From NCBI GenBank assembly GCA_964603125.1, contig CAZRUA010000025.1:1-37380 (forward strand): a DNA stretch of 37,380 nucleotides, given 5' to 3'. Positions 1-7,076 of this stretch are shown here, one piece after another (position 1 is the stretch's first letter; each line of letters begins with the position of its first letter). The notes beneath the pieces are model-generated. The model made no database searches. It was not told where the DNA came from and saw nothing but the letters and a program-made list of their open reading frames with translations. The position numbers were made by a program, and so were the translations under genes. The stretch is from CAZRUA01 sp964603125 (GTDB lineage Bacteria; Bacteroidota; Bacteroidia; B-17B0; Aurantibacillaceae).

Positions 1-452
1 AAAGGAGCTAAATCGCCTGATGCTCCCAACGAACCTTGTTGGTATACAACTGGAAAAATAGAGTGATTGAAGAAATAAATCAAACGATTTACGGTATCGA
101 TATGGGCAGCTGATTTGCCATAGCTAAATGCTTGAATTTTTAATAAAAGCATTAGTTTGGTTATTTCAACTGGAACTTCATCTCCTGTACCGCAAGAGTG
201 TGATTTAACAAGGTTTTCTTGTAGTTTTTCAAGGTCGGCATCAGGTATAACAACATTGCAAAGTGAGCCAAAGCCAGTATTAATTCCATAAATTGGAGTT
301 TTTTGGCTTTGCATTTTATTATCTAAATAATTACGGCAATCGTTAATTTGTTTTATTGCAATATCGGATAATTGCAATTGCATGTGATTTTCAATAATTT
401 GATTGACTAGGCTAATGCTTAGTTTTTTTGTAGGGCAAATGGTATAAATCAT
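1..452 (-). CDS. hutH: Histidine ammonia-lyase, N-terminal part (runs off left edge)
   Basis: An open frame starts with ATG at 452 and runs off the left edge, giving about 150 residues of a protein usually near 500. It reads MIYTICPTKKLSIS at the start. It then shows the family motif YGINTGFGSL and, at the window edge, GSLGASGDLAP. The Ala-Ser-Gly triad in that last motif cyclises to the MIO prosthetic group of the histidine/phenylalanine ammonia-lyase family. The expected reaction is non-oxidative deamination of L-histidine to urocanate, the first step of cytoplasmic histidine degradation. Histidine specificity is inferred, because the residues that separate HAL from PAL/TAL or aminomutases lie outside the window. 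No other hut gene is visible. A TAnnTTCG-like -7 box lies at 456-463, only 3 nt before the start. Confidence 0.85.
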   Translation of the reverse strand, partial: MIYTICPTKKLSISLVNQIIENHMQLQLSDIAIKQINDCRNYLDNKMQSQKTPIYGINTGFGSLCNVVIPDADLEKLQENLVKSHSCGTGDEVPVEITKLMLLLKIQAFSYGKSAAHIDTVNRLIYFFNHSIFPVVYQQGSLGASGDLAP

Positions 453-637
453 GCACGAAAATAGTATTTAATTCCGATAAATTGTCCTAGGTTTTTTAAC
501 CAATAATCTACAATTTTGTAGCAAATAAGCTGATATTTTAAGCCTTTTCGCTTTCATTTATTGGCGGATTATCTTTAACTAAATACTACTATTTTATTTC
601 TTAATATAATCTACGTACTAGCGAATCCTTAAATCTA

Positions 638-668
638 AAGCAATCTCATCTAAGCCTTGAGATTGCTT
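638..668. repeat. Inverted repeat, 11-bp arms
   Basis: AAGCAATCTCA at 638-648 and its exact reverse complement at 658-668 are separated by 9 nt, forming a hairpin on either strand. The right arm continues into GATTGCTTCGTTCCTCGCAA and then TGACGAA (to 687). From memory, this resembles intergenic repeat units dispersed in many bacterial genomes. No T-tract follows, so it is not a standard terminator. Confidence 0.6.
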
Positions 669-690
669 CGTTCCTCGCAATGACGAATAA

Positions 691-912
691 CTTAAGTGCT
701 CTTAAGTGCCTATGTGGTTCATTCACATATAATCTATTTCTCGATACTCTGCAAAACTCGAACTGACGCATTCAAACCTTGGATGTTCTTAGGTGACTTT
801 GGTGGTTCAATTCAACTATAGTCTAATTCTCAACTCCTTCGCCGCGGCGAACGAACTAGCACGAATTAAAATGTTTAAAACTTATGTGTTCTTCTGGGCC
901 TATGTGGTTCAA
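691..912 (+). repeat. Three degenerate copies of a ~31-bp intergenic unit
   Basis: Copies begin near 691, 778 and 881. Each follows the pattern CTTA-GTG, TTCTT--GTG, CTATGTGGTTCA with scattered mismatches. Between copies 1-2 and 2-3 the linker also looks related (TTCAC/TTCAAC, then ATAATCTA/ATAGTCTA, TTCTC). This suggests a decayed tandem repeat of about 90-100 bp rather than a coding sequence. Confidence 0.55.
838..851. repeat. Perfect 14-bp GC-rich palindrome
   Basis: TTCGCCGCGGCGAA at 838-851 is its own reverse complement. It stands out against the AT-rich background and lies in the linker between repeat copies 2 and 3. It could be a protein-binding dyad or part of the decayed repeat; nothing here decides. 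Confidence 0.6.
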
Positions 913-950
913 AAAACGCACTAGCTCCATGCCATTAGTAACCAAAGAAA

Positions 951-1823
951 CTACCTTTTTTTTCTATCCTTGGCTTTGTTGCCTAAATTTAATAGATAAT
1001 AATCTTTATCAGCCTGGTAGGAAACTACTTTGTGCGTATTTTTTTTAACGCTTTTTTGAATAGCAGTTAGTTTTTTAGGTTTGTGTTGTACTTCAACATC
1101 GGCCTTTGAACTTTGTATCATATCCAAAAGCTCTGTTATCTCATGTTTTGCAAAATCGCGCCATTGGCCTATACCAATTCCTTGTAGTTTGATATTCATT
1201 ATGCGCACCCGTTCAAGCTTCACAACCTCGTAGCCAAAGTATTCGCACATACGGCGTATTTGGCGGTTTAAACCCTGAATTAAAATGATACGAAAAGTGG
1301 TATTGTTTACCTTTTCAACAAAGCATTTTTTAGTCATGCTCCCTAAAATAGGAACACCACCAGCCATACCCTTTATAAAATCGTCGGTAATTGGTTTGTT
1401 GACCGTTACCACATACTCTTTTTCGTGGTGGTTACCGGCTCTAAGTATTTTATTTACAATATCACCATTGCTGGTTAAAAAAATCAAGCCTTGCGAATCC
1501 TTGTCGAGACGACCTATAGGGAAAATTCTGCGTTCGTGATTGATATAATCAACAATATTATCTTTTTCTTCTTTATCGGTTGTACTAACAATGCCAACAG
1601 GTTTATTAAAGGCGATGTAAATTTCGGCTTCTTTGTTTTTAGGTTCAATTAGTTTTCCGTCAACAACAACTTTGTCGCCATCCATTACGTACTTGCCAAT
1701 CCAAGCTCTAATGCCATTAATAAATACCAAGCCATCATCAATAAGTTTGTCGGCCTCACGGCGCGAGCAAATCCCGCTTTCGCTAATGTATTTGTTAAGA
1801 CGTGTACCTTTTATATCCGACAT
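951..1823 (-). CDS. rluF: 23S rRNA pseudouridine(2604) synthase RluF
   Basis: The 290-residue protein matches the family's usual length. An N-terminal S4 RNA-binding domain (about 7-65, LNKYISESGICSRREAD) is followed by the RsuA/RluB/E/F-type catalytic domain. The catalytic Asp107 lies in FPIGRLDKDSQGL, the same position as in E. coli RluF. Other diagnostic blocks are NKPVGIVSTT, KILRAGNHHEKEY and GLNRQIRRMCEYFGYEV. The tail from about 245 is Lys-rich and probably disordered. The enzyme isomerises uridine 2604 of 23S rRNA (position known for E. coli). A perfect TAnnTTTG box lies only 4 nt before the ATG, suggesting a leaderless or near-leaderless mRNA. It is transcribed alone, with gaps on both sides. 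Confidence 0.93.
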   Translation of the reverse strand: MSDIKGTRLNKYISESGICSRREADKLIDDGLVFINGIRAWIGKYVMDGDKVVVDGKLIEPKNKEAEIYIAFNKPVGIVSTTDKEEKDNIVDYINHERRIFPIGRLDKDSQGLIFLTSNGDIVNKILRAGNHHEKEYVVTVNKPITDDFIKGMAGGVPILGSMTKKCFVEKVNNTTFRIILIQGLNRQIRRMCEYFGYEVVKLERVRIMNIKLQGIGIGQWRDFAKHEITELLDMIQSSKADVEVQHKPKKLTAIQKSVKKNTHKVVSYQADKDYYLLNLGNKAKDRKKR

Positions 1824-1827
1824 GAAA

Positions 1828-1835
1828 CAAAGGTA
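1828..1835 (-). promoter_or_regulatory. -7 box (TACCTTTG) 4 nt upstream of rluF start
   Basis: On the minus strand TACCTTTG fits the Bacteroidota -7 consensus TAnnTTTG exactly and is followed by TTTC and then the ATG. No TTG is evident 17-23 bp further upstream. Transcription from this box would start at or next to the start codon. Confidence 0.45.
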
Positions 1836-1950
1836 TTAAATTAATTTGTAATGGGGTAAATTGAGAAGAACTAGTGTTTATTAGTTATGGAATTTTGGGA
1901 TTAACGAGTTTTATGTAGGTGTAATATGATAAATTTTAATTTTATTTATT

Positions 1951-2529
1951 TTAATGTACTTCCCAAATTTCGTAGCTTTCTGCAAGACCACTAGGGGCTA
2001 TATTTTTAAAGTAAATATAAATCTTGTCATCATCTACTTTATCTCTGACTAACTCTAGTTTGCCCAAATCTGGCATATCCTTATTTTTGTATTTTTCTAT
2101 GTACTGATATGTACCTAAGCCAAAAGAAGGATTAGTTGAATCTAAGAAAACATCAAATTTCACCTTGCCTTCTTCATAATAAGCTGAACCGCTAAATCGA
2201 CCATCGCCATGATGTTTTATTTTTATTAGTGAATTTATGTTATTTTCATGATATCTTGATGTTATCTCTTCATATATTGTGTCATTTTTTTTATCGCTAA
2301 GCTTATTATATATTTTTATACGCTTATATTTCTTATTCAGAAATCCATACCGATTCGAATTTTTTAAAAATGTAATAATTTCTAATATCAATACTACAAT
2401 AGATGAGGTGTAAATTCCTATTAGTATATTAACAGTTAAATCAGAAAGTTTAGAGCTAGTATTTAACGCCAAGATTACAGTGATAATTGTAATTAATGCA
2501 ATGAGTGATATTATAATTGTTTTTCGCAT
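1951..2529 (-). CDS. Small membrane protein, function unknown
   Basis: The protein has 192 residues. Two hydrophobic helices occupy about 4-22 (IIISLIALITIITVILAL) and 33-55 (NILIGIYTSSIVVLILEII), separated by a short polar turn. The remaining 135 or so residues are hydrophilic, with alternating beta-like segments such as GRFSGSAYYEEGKVKFDVFL and DKIYIYFKNIAP. The layout suggests a two-helix membrane anchor carrying one soluble domain. I recognise no family. The gene is very AT-rich and stands alone between rluF and dinB. ATG at 2529 is the only good start. Coding potential is supported by length and by the coherent membrane topology. Confidence 0.6.
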   Translation of the reverse strand: MRKTIIISLIALITIITVILALNTSSKLSDLTVNILIGIYTSSIVVLILEIITFLKNSNRYGFLNKKYKRIKIYNKLSDKKNDTIYEEITSRYHENNINSLIKIKHHGDGRFSGSAYYEEGKVKFDVFLDSTNPSFGLGTYQYIEKYKNKDMPDLGKLELVRDKVDDDKIYIYFKNIAPSGLAESYEIWEVH

Positions 2530-2644
2530 GTTTTGTTATGTATTTTGAAAATTGTTATAAAAATATGCTATACCAAATATAGTAATTAATTTAATAACAA
2601 GAATCGATTTAACCTTTTATATTTTGGTATAGAAAATAGAAATT

Positions 2645-3808
2645 CTACTCTTTAAACCTATTTTTTTTATCCAAGCCAATTGCCCTAAAAACGGCATCTT
2701 TGCCATATTTATTACGTATAAAATCCATTGCTTGGTATAATTGTATTTGCTGGCTAGTATCTTCAAATAAATTAAACTGATACATGCCTTGCACCAAATG
2801 ACTAAAGCGAATTCCAATTAAACGTATCAACATTCGTTTTTGATGCAGTTTATCAAAGAGTTCTTTTACTTTTTCAATTAATGTGTCATCAAGGGATGTG
2901 TAAGGTATTTTAGCTTGCATGGTTACTGTGTTAAAATCGGAATAACGAATTTTAACGGTAACGCAAGCTGTAAGTTTTTCTTCGGTACGTAATTGATAAG
3001 CAAGTTTTTCAGTCATGCTTACTAATATTTCTTTTAGAGCTTTTACATCTATTGTATCCTTTTCAAAGGTTGTTTCTGTTGAAATGGATTTGCGTTCGGA
3101 GTAAGGCTCTACAGGGCTATTGTCAATACCATTGGCTTTTTTCCATATAACTATACCGTTGCTACCCAAAACGCGTTCAAGCATTTCTATGGGCATATCT
3201 TGTAAAGTTTTAATTTTTACAATTCCCATATCGCGCAATAGTGTATAGGTTTTTTCGCCAACCATTGGTATTTTTTTTATTGAAAGTGGCGCAAGAAAAT
3301 CTTTTTCAGTACCAAAAGGAATTTCTTTTTGTCCGTTGGGTTTTGCAAAGTCAGTTCCAATTTTAGAAACTGTTTTGTTGGCCGACATAGCAAAGGAAAT
3401 AGGTAAGCCGCTTTCTTTAGTTATTTTATGGCGTAATTCGGTAGCCAGTTTGTAGCTTCCAAAAAACTTGTCCATGCCCGTTAAATCAATGTAAAATTCG
3501 TCAATAGATGTTTTTTCATAAAGAGGCACATTCTCATGAATAATATCCGTAATCATGTTAGAATAATAACTGTATTGCCCCATATCGCCTCTCACAATAA
3601 TTGCTTCCGGACAAAGCTGACGGGCCATTTTCATTGGCATTGCAGAGTGTATTCCAAAACTACGAGCTTCATAGCTGCAGGATGCCACAACGCCTCTATC
3701 GCCAGCGCCACCAACTAAAACAGGCTTGCCAATAAGTTTAGGGTTCATTAATCGCTCCACCGAAACAAAAAAGGAATCTAAATCGATATGTACAATTTGC
3801 CTTTGCAT
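2645..3808 (-). CDS. dinB: DNA polymerase IV (Y-family translesion polymerase)
   Basis: The 387-residue protein has the usual Y-family order of palm, fingers, thumb and little finger. The metal ligands are Asp9 and Asp11 in IHIDLDSFF-like VHIDLDSFFVSVE, and Asp103-Glu104 in SIDEFYIDLTG. The thumb carries helix-hairpin-helix segments (IKKIPMVGEKTYTLLRDMGI). The little finger begins near 240 (SISTETTFEKD). Near the C-terminus QFNLFED matches the beta-clamp binding motif (Q-x-x-L-F), implying recruitment to the replication clamp. It performs error-prone bypass of lesions with no proofreading. No LexA-type operator is obvious upstream. It is separated by gaps from its neighbours and is probably monocistronic. 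Confidence 0.93.
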   Translation of the reverse strand: MQRQIVHIDLDSFFVSVERLMNPKLIGKPVLVGGAGDRGVVASCSYEARSFGIHSAMPMKMARQLCPEAIIVRGDMGQYSYYSNMITDIIHENVPLYEKTSIDEFYIDLTGMDKFFGSYKLATELRHKITKESGLPISFAMSANKTVSKIGTDFAKPNGQKEIPFGTEKDFLAPLSIKKIPMVGEKTYTLLRDMGIVKIKTLQDMPIEMLERVLGSNGIVIWKKANGIDNSPVEPYSERKSISTETTFEKDTIDVKALKEILVSMTEKLAYQLRTEEKLTACVTVKIRYSDFNTVTMQAKIPYTSLDDTLIEKVKELFDKLHQKRMLIRLIGIRFSHLVQGMYQFNLFEDTSQQIQLYQAMDFIRNKYGKDAVFRAIGLDKKNRFKE

Positions 3809-3914
3809 TATGCTTGCAAGTTACATTATACATAAGGTATTATGCACGAAATTGCTTTATAGTTATTAACAATTTTTAATCAATAATTTGATTAAAAATT
3901 AATCTTAGCGTTGC

Positions 3915-3943
3915 AAAAAAAAACAGCCCAATTGCTTGAGCTG
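3915..3943 (-). terminator. Rho-independent terminator downstream of the 3968-6715 gene
   Basis: On the minus strand an 8-bp stem (CAGCTCAA / TTGGGCTG, with one G-U pair; 3924-3943) with a 4-nt loop is followed by nine T (3915-3923). It sits just past the stop codon at 3968. An almost identical hairpin occurs at 6834-6853 on the other side of the same gene. Confidence 0.8.
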
Positions 3944-3967
3944 CTTTTGAATGTTAGATTTTACTAT

Positions 3968-6715
3968 TTACTCCTTAATTACTTTAATTAGATTAGTATT
4001 ATTTATTTTAACAAAATAAATACCATTACTTAAATCGCTTAAGTTTATTTGCATGTAGCTAACCTCTGTTGAGCTTTGAGCACCTTTAACAAGGTTTCCT
4101 AAAACATCATACACTTCAATTTTAGCATTTAAGTTTTTACCAAAATCTATTGTAATTGTGTTTTGAGTAGGATTAGGGTAAATACTAATATTATCTAATT
4201 GAGTATTCTCTTTTAATCCGATAGTGCTTAAATCAATACAGCTAGGAGCATTGTTAAAATCAAACCAATGTTTTACTTTTTGGTTATCGCTAATTGCTTT
4301 TTGCATTAATTGACCATTTGCCAGAGCAACGCTATCTTGGGTGAATACCAATGCATAAGCGAAATGAAAACTTGAATCAGCTTTTAATTGCGAGCCACAA
4401 GAATTTATCATTAATCTTCTATCGCCTGGCTGATTGAGGCCACCTCCACCTGCATTTGTATTAGTTTCTGACCAACAAAATCCAGGATCAATTCCGTTTG
4501 TTCCATTGTGGCTGGAATCTGAGCAATCAGGAAATATGAAATTTTCGGGTATACTTGTAACGCTGCTATGACCAGGGTAACCATCACCTCCATAATACAT
4601 GTGTTGCCCATCTTTCCAAGTAGAATTTAAAAAATTAAAAAAATGCTGTCCATTATTTATTGTAGCAGGATTGCCCGTTGGAGAACCGTCATTATTATAG
4701 TAAATGGTATTTGTAAGTAAGCATTTTTCATTCGGCTCATCAATTGAGCCGTTGTTGTTATTGTCTATGTTATCGCTTGTTTTAGCTGTCCCTCCATCTA
4801 AAATTTGACAAGCAAAAATGGGAGGATTGTCGCGGTAACCAATAAAGTTAGTGCCAATCCATGATTGATCCTCATCGTAATTATCTCCATTCATTATAAA
4901 GCCAAAATTATTATCTACATTAGTTCCTATGTAATCATCTGAGTAATTTCCTAAATCCCAATCTGCCCAATAACCAATGCTAACCGAATCATAATCGGTA
5001 TTGGTATTTAAAATTTCATAATCGTAAAAAGTAGTATAGTTAATTACTTTATCCGAATCGTTAACTGTTGGGCAATTATAAGCGTAGGCTGAACAACGAA
5101 TTTCAATCCCTAATTGTTGACCTGTGGTTTCGGTATGTGGCGCTAATACATCGTTTAAAACCCAGAAAATCATTTGATCACCTTTAATTTTTGGATAATC
5201 ACCACTATAAGGGTCGTACATTCCATCGTTATTAATATCAACAAATGGAGCAAGTTTATTTCCTGTTAAACCTTGATAAGGGATGTTTCCAGGCCATTCT
5301 AATATAGATTGAGGTATTTGGTAAGAAGCTAATGTTCCATTATTATAATGAAATAAATAGTTTTCAATGTCAAAACGATTTACTTTCCAAACTCTATCGT
5401 ATTGTTTAGCTTTTAAGGTGTCAATACAATAACATGTTGAATCAATTGGGCCGGGCCAAAAATCGACACCTGTTTGACGGTATGTTTCAGCAGCCATGTG
5501 TAATTGATTGTTTTGGTCATAACCACCGATCCATAAGGCTGATGAATAAGTTGTGTTTGATTTACTGTTTTTTGGTACTTCGTAACTCATTCCGTTAGGA
5601 GAAAAATTCATTGTAGCCCCTGGCGATAGTAGTGTTTTGACTTCGTTTATATCTAAATAAGCAGCCTTATCCTGAGTTTGGTTGGAGAAAAAATAATCGC
5701 CAGCAAAGGTTGAATCAATGCTATATAAAAAATTTGTTGATGCACTTGAATTGATGTTATGCGTGACATATATTTTATTTGAAAACTTTGATTTTAAAAA
5801 CCTTGCCCCTATAAAGGAAGCATAATTAGGTAATGTTCTGATGGGAGAATATTTTTTCAGGGTATCATTTAAAAATTCAATTAATCCACTGTTTGTTTGA
5901 CCCGAATTAGTATTGACACCTAAACACATTACTCCATTATTAAAACCTTCAACAGCACTTATTGCGTAACTTGCGGAATACCCTTCATAGTCGAAGTAAC
6001 GGTCATTACAAGAAATTAATTGATTGTTTTTGATAAAATATGAGCCTTTTGAAAGTGCGATAAACCATATTGAATTATCTATTGGATGATAGAGAATGTC
6101 TTTAATGGGCGCAGGTGACTGAAAGGTGTTGAAATTTAAACCTTGCTTTATAATTACTTTGGAATTAGAGCCAATTAGGATATTTTGTTGATTATCTATT
6201 GTAAGGCATAGAATAGAATCACTTTGAATGGTTGAATTGCCTGTTGTAAAAGAACTGAAGTTTGTCCCGTCATATTTAAATAATCCATTGTATGTACCTA
6301 CCCATATATCGCTGTTAGTAGATGTAAGAGATAAAATTTTCCATTCGCTTAAATTTGAATTTAAAGGATTGAAATAGGTAAAGTTGACACCATCATATTT
6401 TATTAAACCCGAATCGCTTGCAATCCATAAATTATTTTGATTATCAACATGCAAACCGTTTACATGGCGACTTGGAATAAATGAAGTATACGCTGTCCAG
6501 TTTGCACCATCAAATTTTAATAAAGCTTTTCCACCATAACCAGTTTGATTGTTTCCAATCCATATATTGCCAGTATTGTCTTCGGCAATAGCTGATTTTT
6601 TTAAATAGGAGGAAATAGTGCCGCCTAAGTTGCAAGGATAATTTGTGAAACCATTTTGAGCAAATGCAGATAGTGAAACGACCGCAAATAAGCAGTAGAG
6701 TAAGATATTTTTCAT
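3968..6715 (-). CDS. Large secreted protein with beta-propeller repeats and T9SS type A sorting domain
   Basis: The 915-residue protein has a signal peptide at 1-19 (MKNILLYCLFAVVSLSAFAQ). Residues about 40-200 carry four two-component-regulator-propeller-type repeats (GNIWIG, NNLWIA, SDIWVG, QNILIG, each followed by a KYDG-type turn). The middle holds a block I associate with large Bacteroidota surface proteins (ALWIGGYD, TYRQTGVDFWPGP). Two Asp/Asn-rich calcium-loop candidates follow (DINNDGMYDP, DNIDNNNNGSIDE). The C-terminal ~75 residues (SIYPNPTQNTITIDF to NGIYFVKI) form a typical T9SS type A sorting domain. The protein is expected to cross the outer membrane by T9SS and be anchored or released at the surface. 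No catalytic motif is seen. A TACCTTTA box lies at 6756-6763. Confidence 0.88.
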   Translation of the reverse strand: MKNILLYCLFAVVSLSAFAQNGFTNYPCNLGGTISSYLKKSAIAEDNTGNIWIGNNQTGYGGKALLKFDGANWTAYTSFIPSRHVNGLHVDNQNNLWIASDSGLIKYDGVNFTYFNPLNSNLSEWKILSLTSTNSDIWVGTYNGLFKYDGTNFSSFTTGNSTIQSDSILCLTIDNQQNILIGSNSKVIIKQGLNFNTFQSPAPIKDILYHPIDNSIWFIALSKGSYFIKNNQLISCNDRYFDYEGYSASYAISAVEGFNNGVMCLGVNTNSGQTNSGLIEFLNDTLKKYSPIRTLPNYASFIGARFLKSKFSNKIYVTHNINSSASTNFLYSIDSTFAGDYFFSNQTQDKAAYLDINEVKTLLSPGATMNFSPNGMSYEVPKNSKSNTTYSSALWIGGYDQNNQLHMAAETYRQTGVDFWPGPIDSTCYCIDTLKAKQYDRVWKVNRFDIENYLFHYNNGTLASYQIPQSILEWPGNIPYQGLTGNKLAPFVDINNDGMYDPYSGDYPKIKGDQMIFWVLNDVLAPHTETTGQQLGIEIRCSAYAYNCPTVNDSDKVINYTTFYDYEILNTNTDYDSVSIGYWADWDLGNYSDDYIGTNVDNNFGFIMNGDNYDEDQSWIGTNFIGYRDNPPIFACQILDGGTAKTSDNIDNNNNGSIDEPNEKCLLTNTIYYNNDGSPTGNPATINNGQHFFNFLNSTWKDGQHMYYGGDGYPGHSSVTSIPENFIFPDCSDSSHNGTNGIDPGFCWSETNTNAGGGGLNQPGDRRLMINSCGSQLKADSSFHFAYALVFTQDSVALANGQLMQKAISDNQKVKHWFDFNNAPSCIDLSTIGLKENTQLDNISIYPNPTQNTITIDFGKNLNAKIEVYDVLGNLVKGAQSSTEVSYMQINLSDLSNGIYFVKINNTNLIKVIKE

Positions 6716-6825
6716 AACAGATGTAAATAAAACGTTATGGGGTCGTTTTCTGTTGTAAAGGTAATGCTAATTACTAAGATAAATTTGAAGCTTTTATAAG
6801 TGGGGGTGTTTTATTAATAAGTGGT

Positions 6826-6859
6826 AAAAAAAACAGCTCAATTGCTTGAGCTGTTTTTT
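6826..6859. terminator. Terminator-like hairpin, A-tract and T-tract on both sides
   Basis: A perfect 8-bp stem CAGCTCAA/TTGAGCTG (6834-6853, loop TTGC) is preceded by eight A and followed by six T, so it could act in either direction. It lies between divergent genes, where no transcript is expected to end. It is nearly identical to the real terminator at 3915-3943, suggesting a duplicated or stranded terminator. Confidence 0.6.
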
Positions 6860-7045
6860 GTTAGGGGGTGAAATTTTTTTTGTTTAATGCTAACCCTAAA
6901 CGATGTTAAAGTAAAATTAGTGAATTTTAACTTTCCTTTTTTAAAGATTGGCTAATTGGTTGTTTTTTATTGATAAGTGGTACTTTATTTGTTATTAGGC
7001 TTAATTAACTATTGTTGTTTTATAAGTTGTTACCTTTTATTGAAA

Positions 7046-7072
7046 TTGAGTTATAAATTACAAGTACCTTTA
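7046..7072 (+). promoter_or_regulatory. Candidate promoter of the VWA-aroE-HPP operon
   Basis: TTG at 7046-7048, a 16-bp spacer and TACCTTTA at 7065-7072 (one mismatch to TAnnTTTG) lie directly before the ATG at 7077, with 4 nt between. The spacer is slightly short for the Bacteroidota consensus, so this is tentative. Confidence 0.35.
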
Positions 7073-7076
7073 TTTA

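Larger units (their letters stand above)
453..950. other. Gene-free stretch with degenerate repeats
   Basis: About 500 bases between the starts and ends of two minus-strand genes hold no credible coding frame. The stretch contains an 11-bp inverted repeat followed by a sequence resembling dispersed bacterial intergenic repeats (638-687), three degenerate copies of a roughly 31-bp unit (691-912), and a GC-rich 14-bp palindrome (838-851). The rest is AT-rich and shows no RNA gene that I can recognise. Confidence 0.6.
6716..7076. other. Divergent intergenic region with hairpin and imperfect direct repeat
   Basis: These 361 bases separate a minus-strand gene and a plus-strand operon, and no coding frame is credible. 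The region holds -7-like boxes for both directions (6756-6763 minus; 7065-7072 plus), the terminator-like hairpin at 6826-6859, and an imperfect direct repeat (6804-6826 and 6957-6982) sharing TTATTrATAAGTGGTA. Confidence 0.6.

Noticed and set aside
700..912. tRNA-like GTGGTTCAA elements
   Set aside because: The motif resembles a T-arm, but no acceptor stem, D-arm or anticodon stem can be drawn around any copy. They are copies of a degenerate repeat.
4411..4611. 66-codon frame within the large T9SS gene
   Set aside because: It is an out-of-frame shadow of a gene with strong protein-level evidence. Similar short overlapping frames throughout the window were left out for the same reason.
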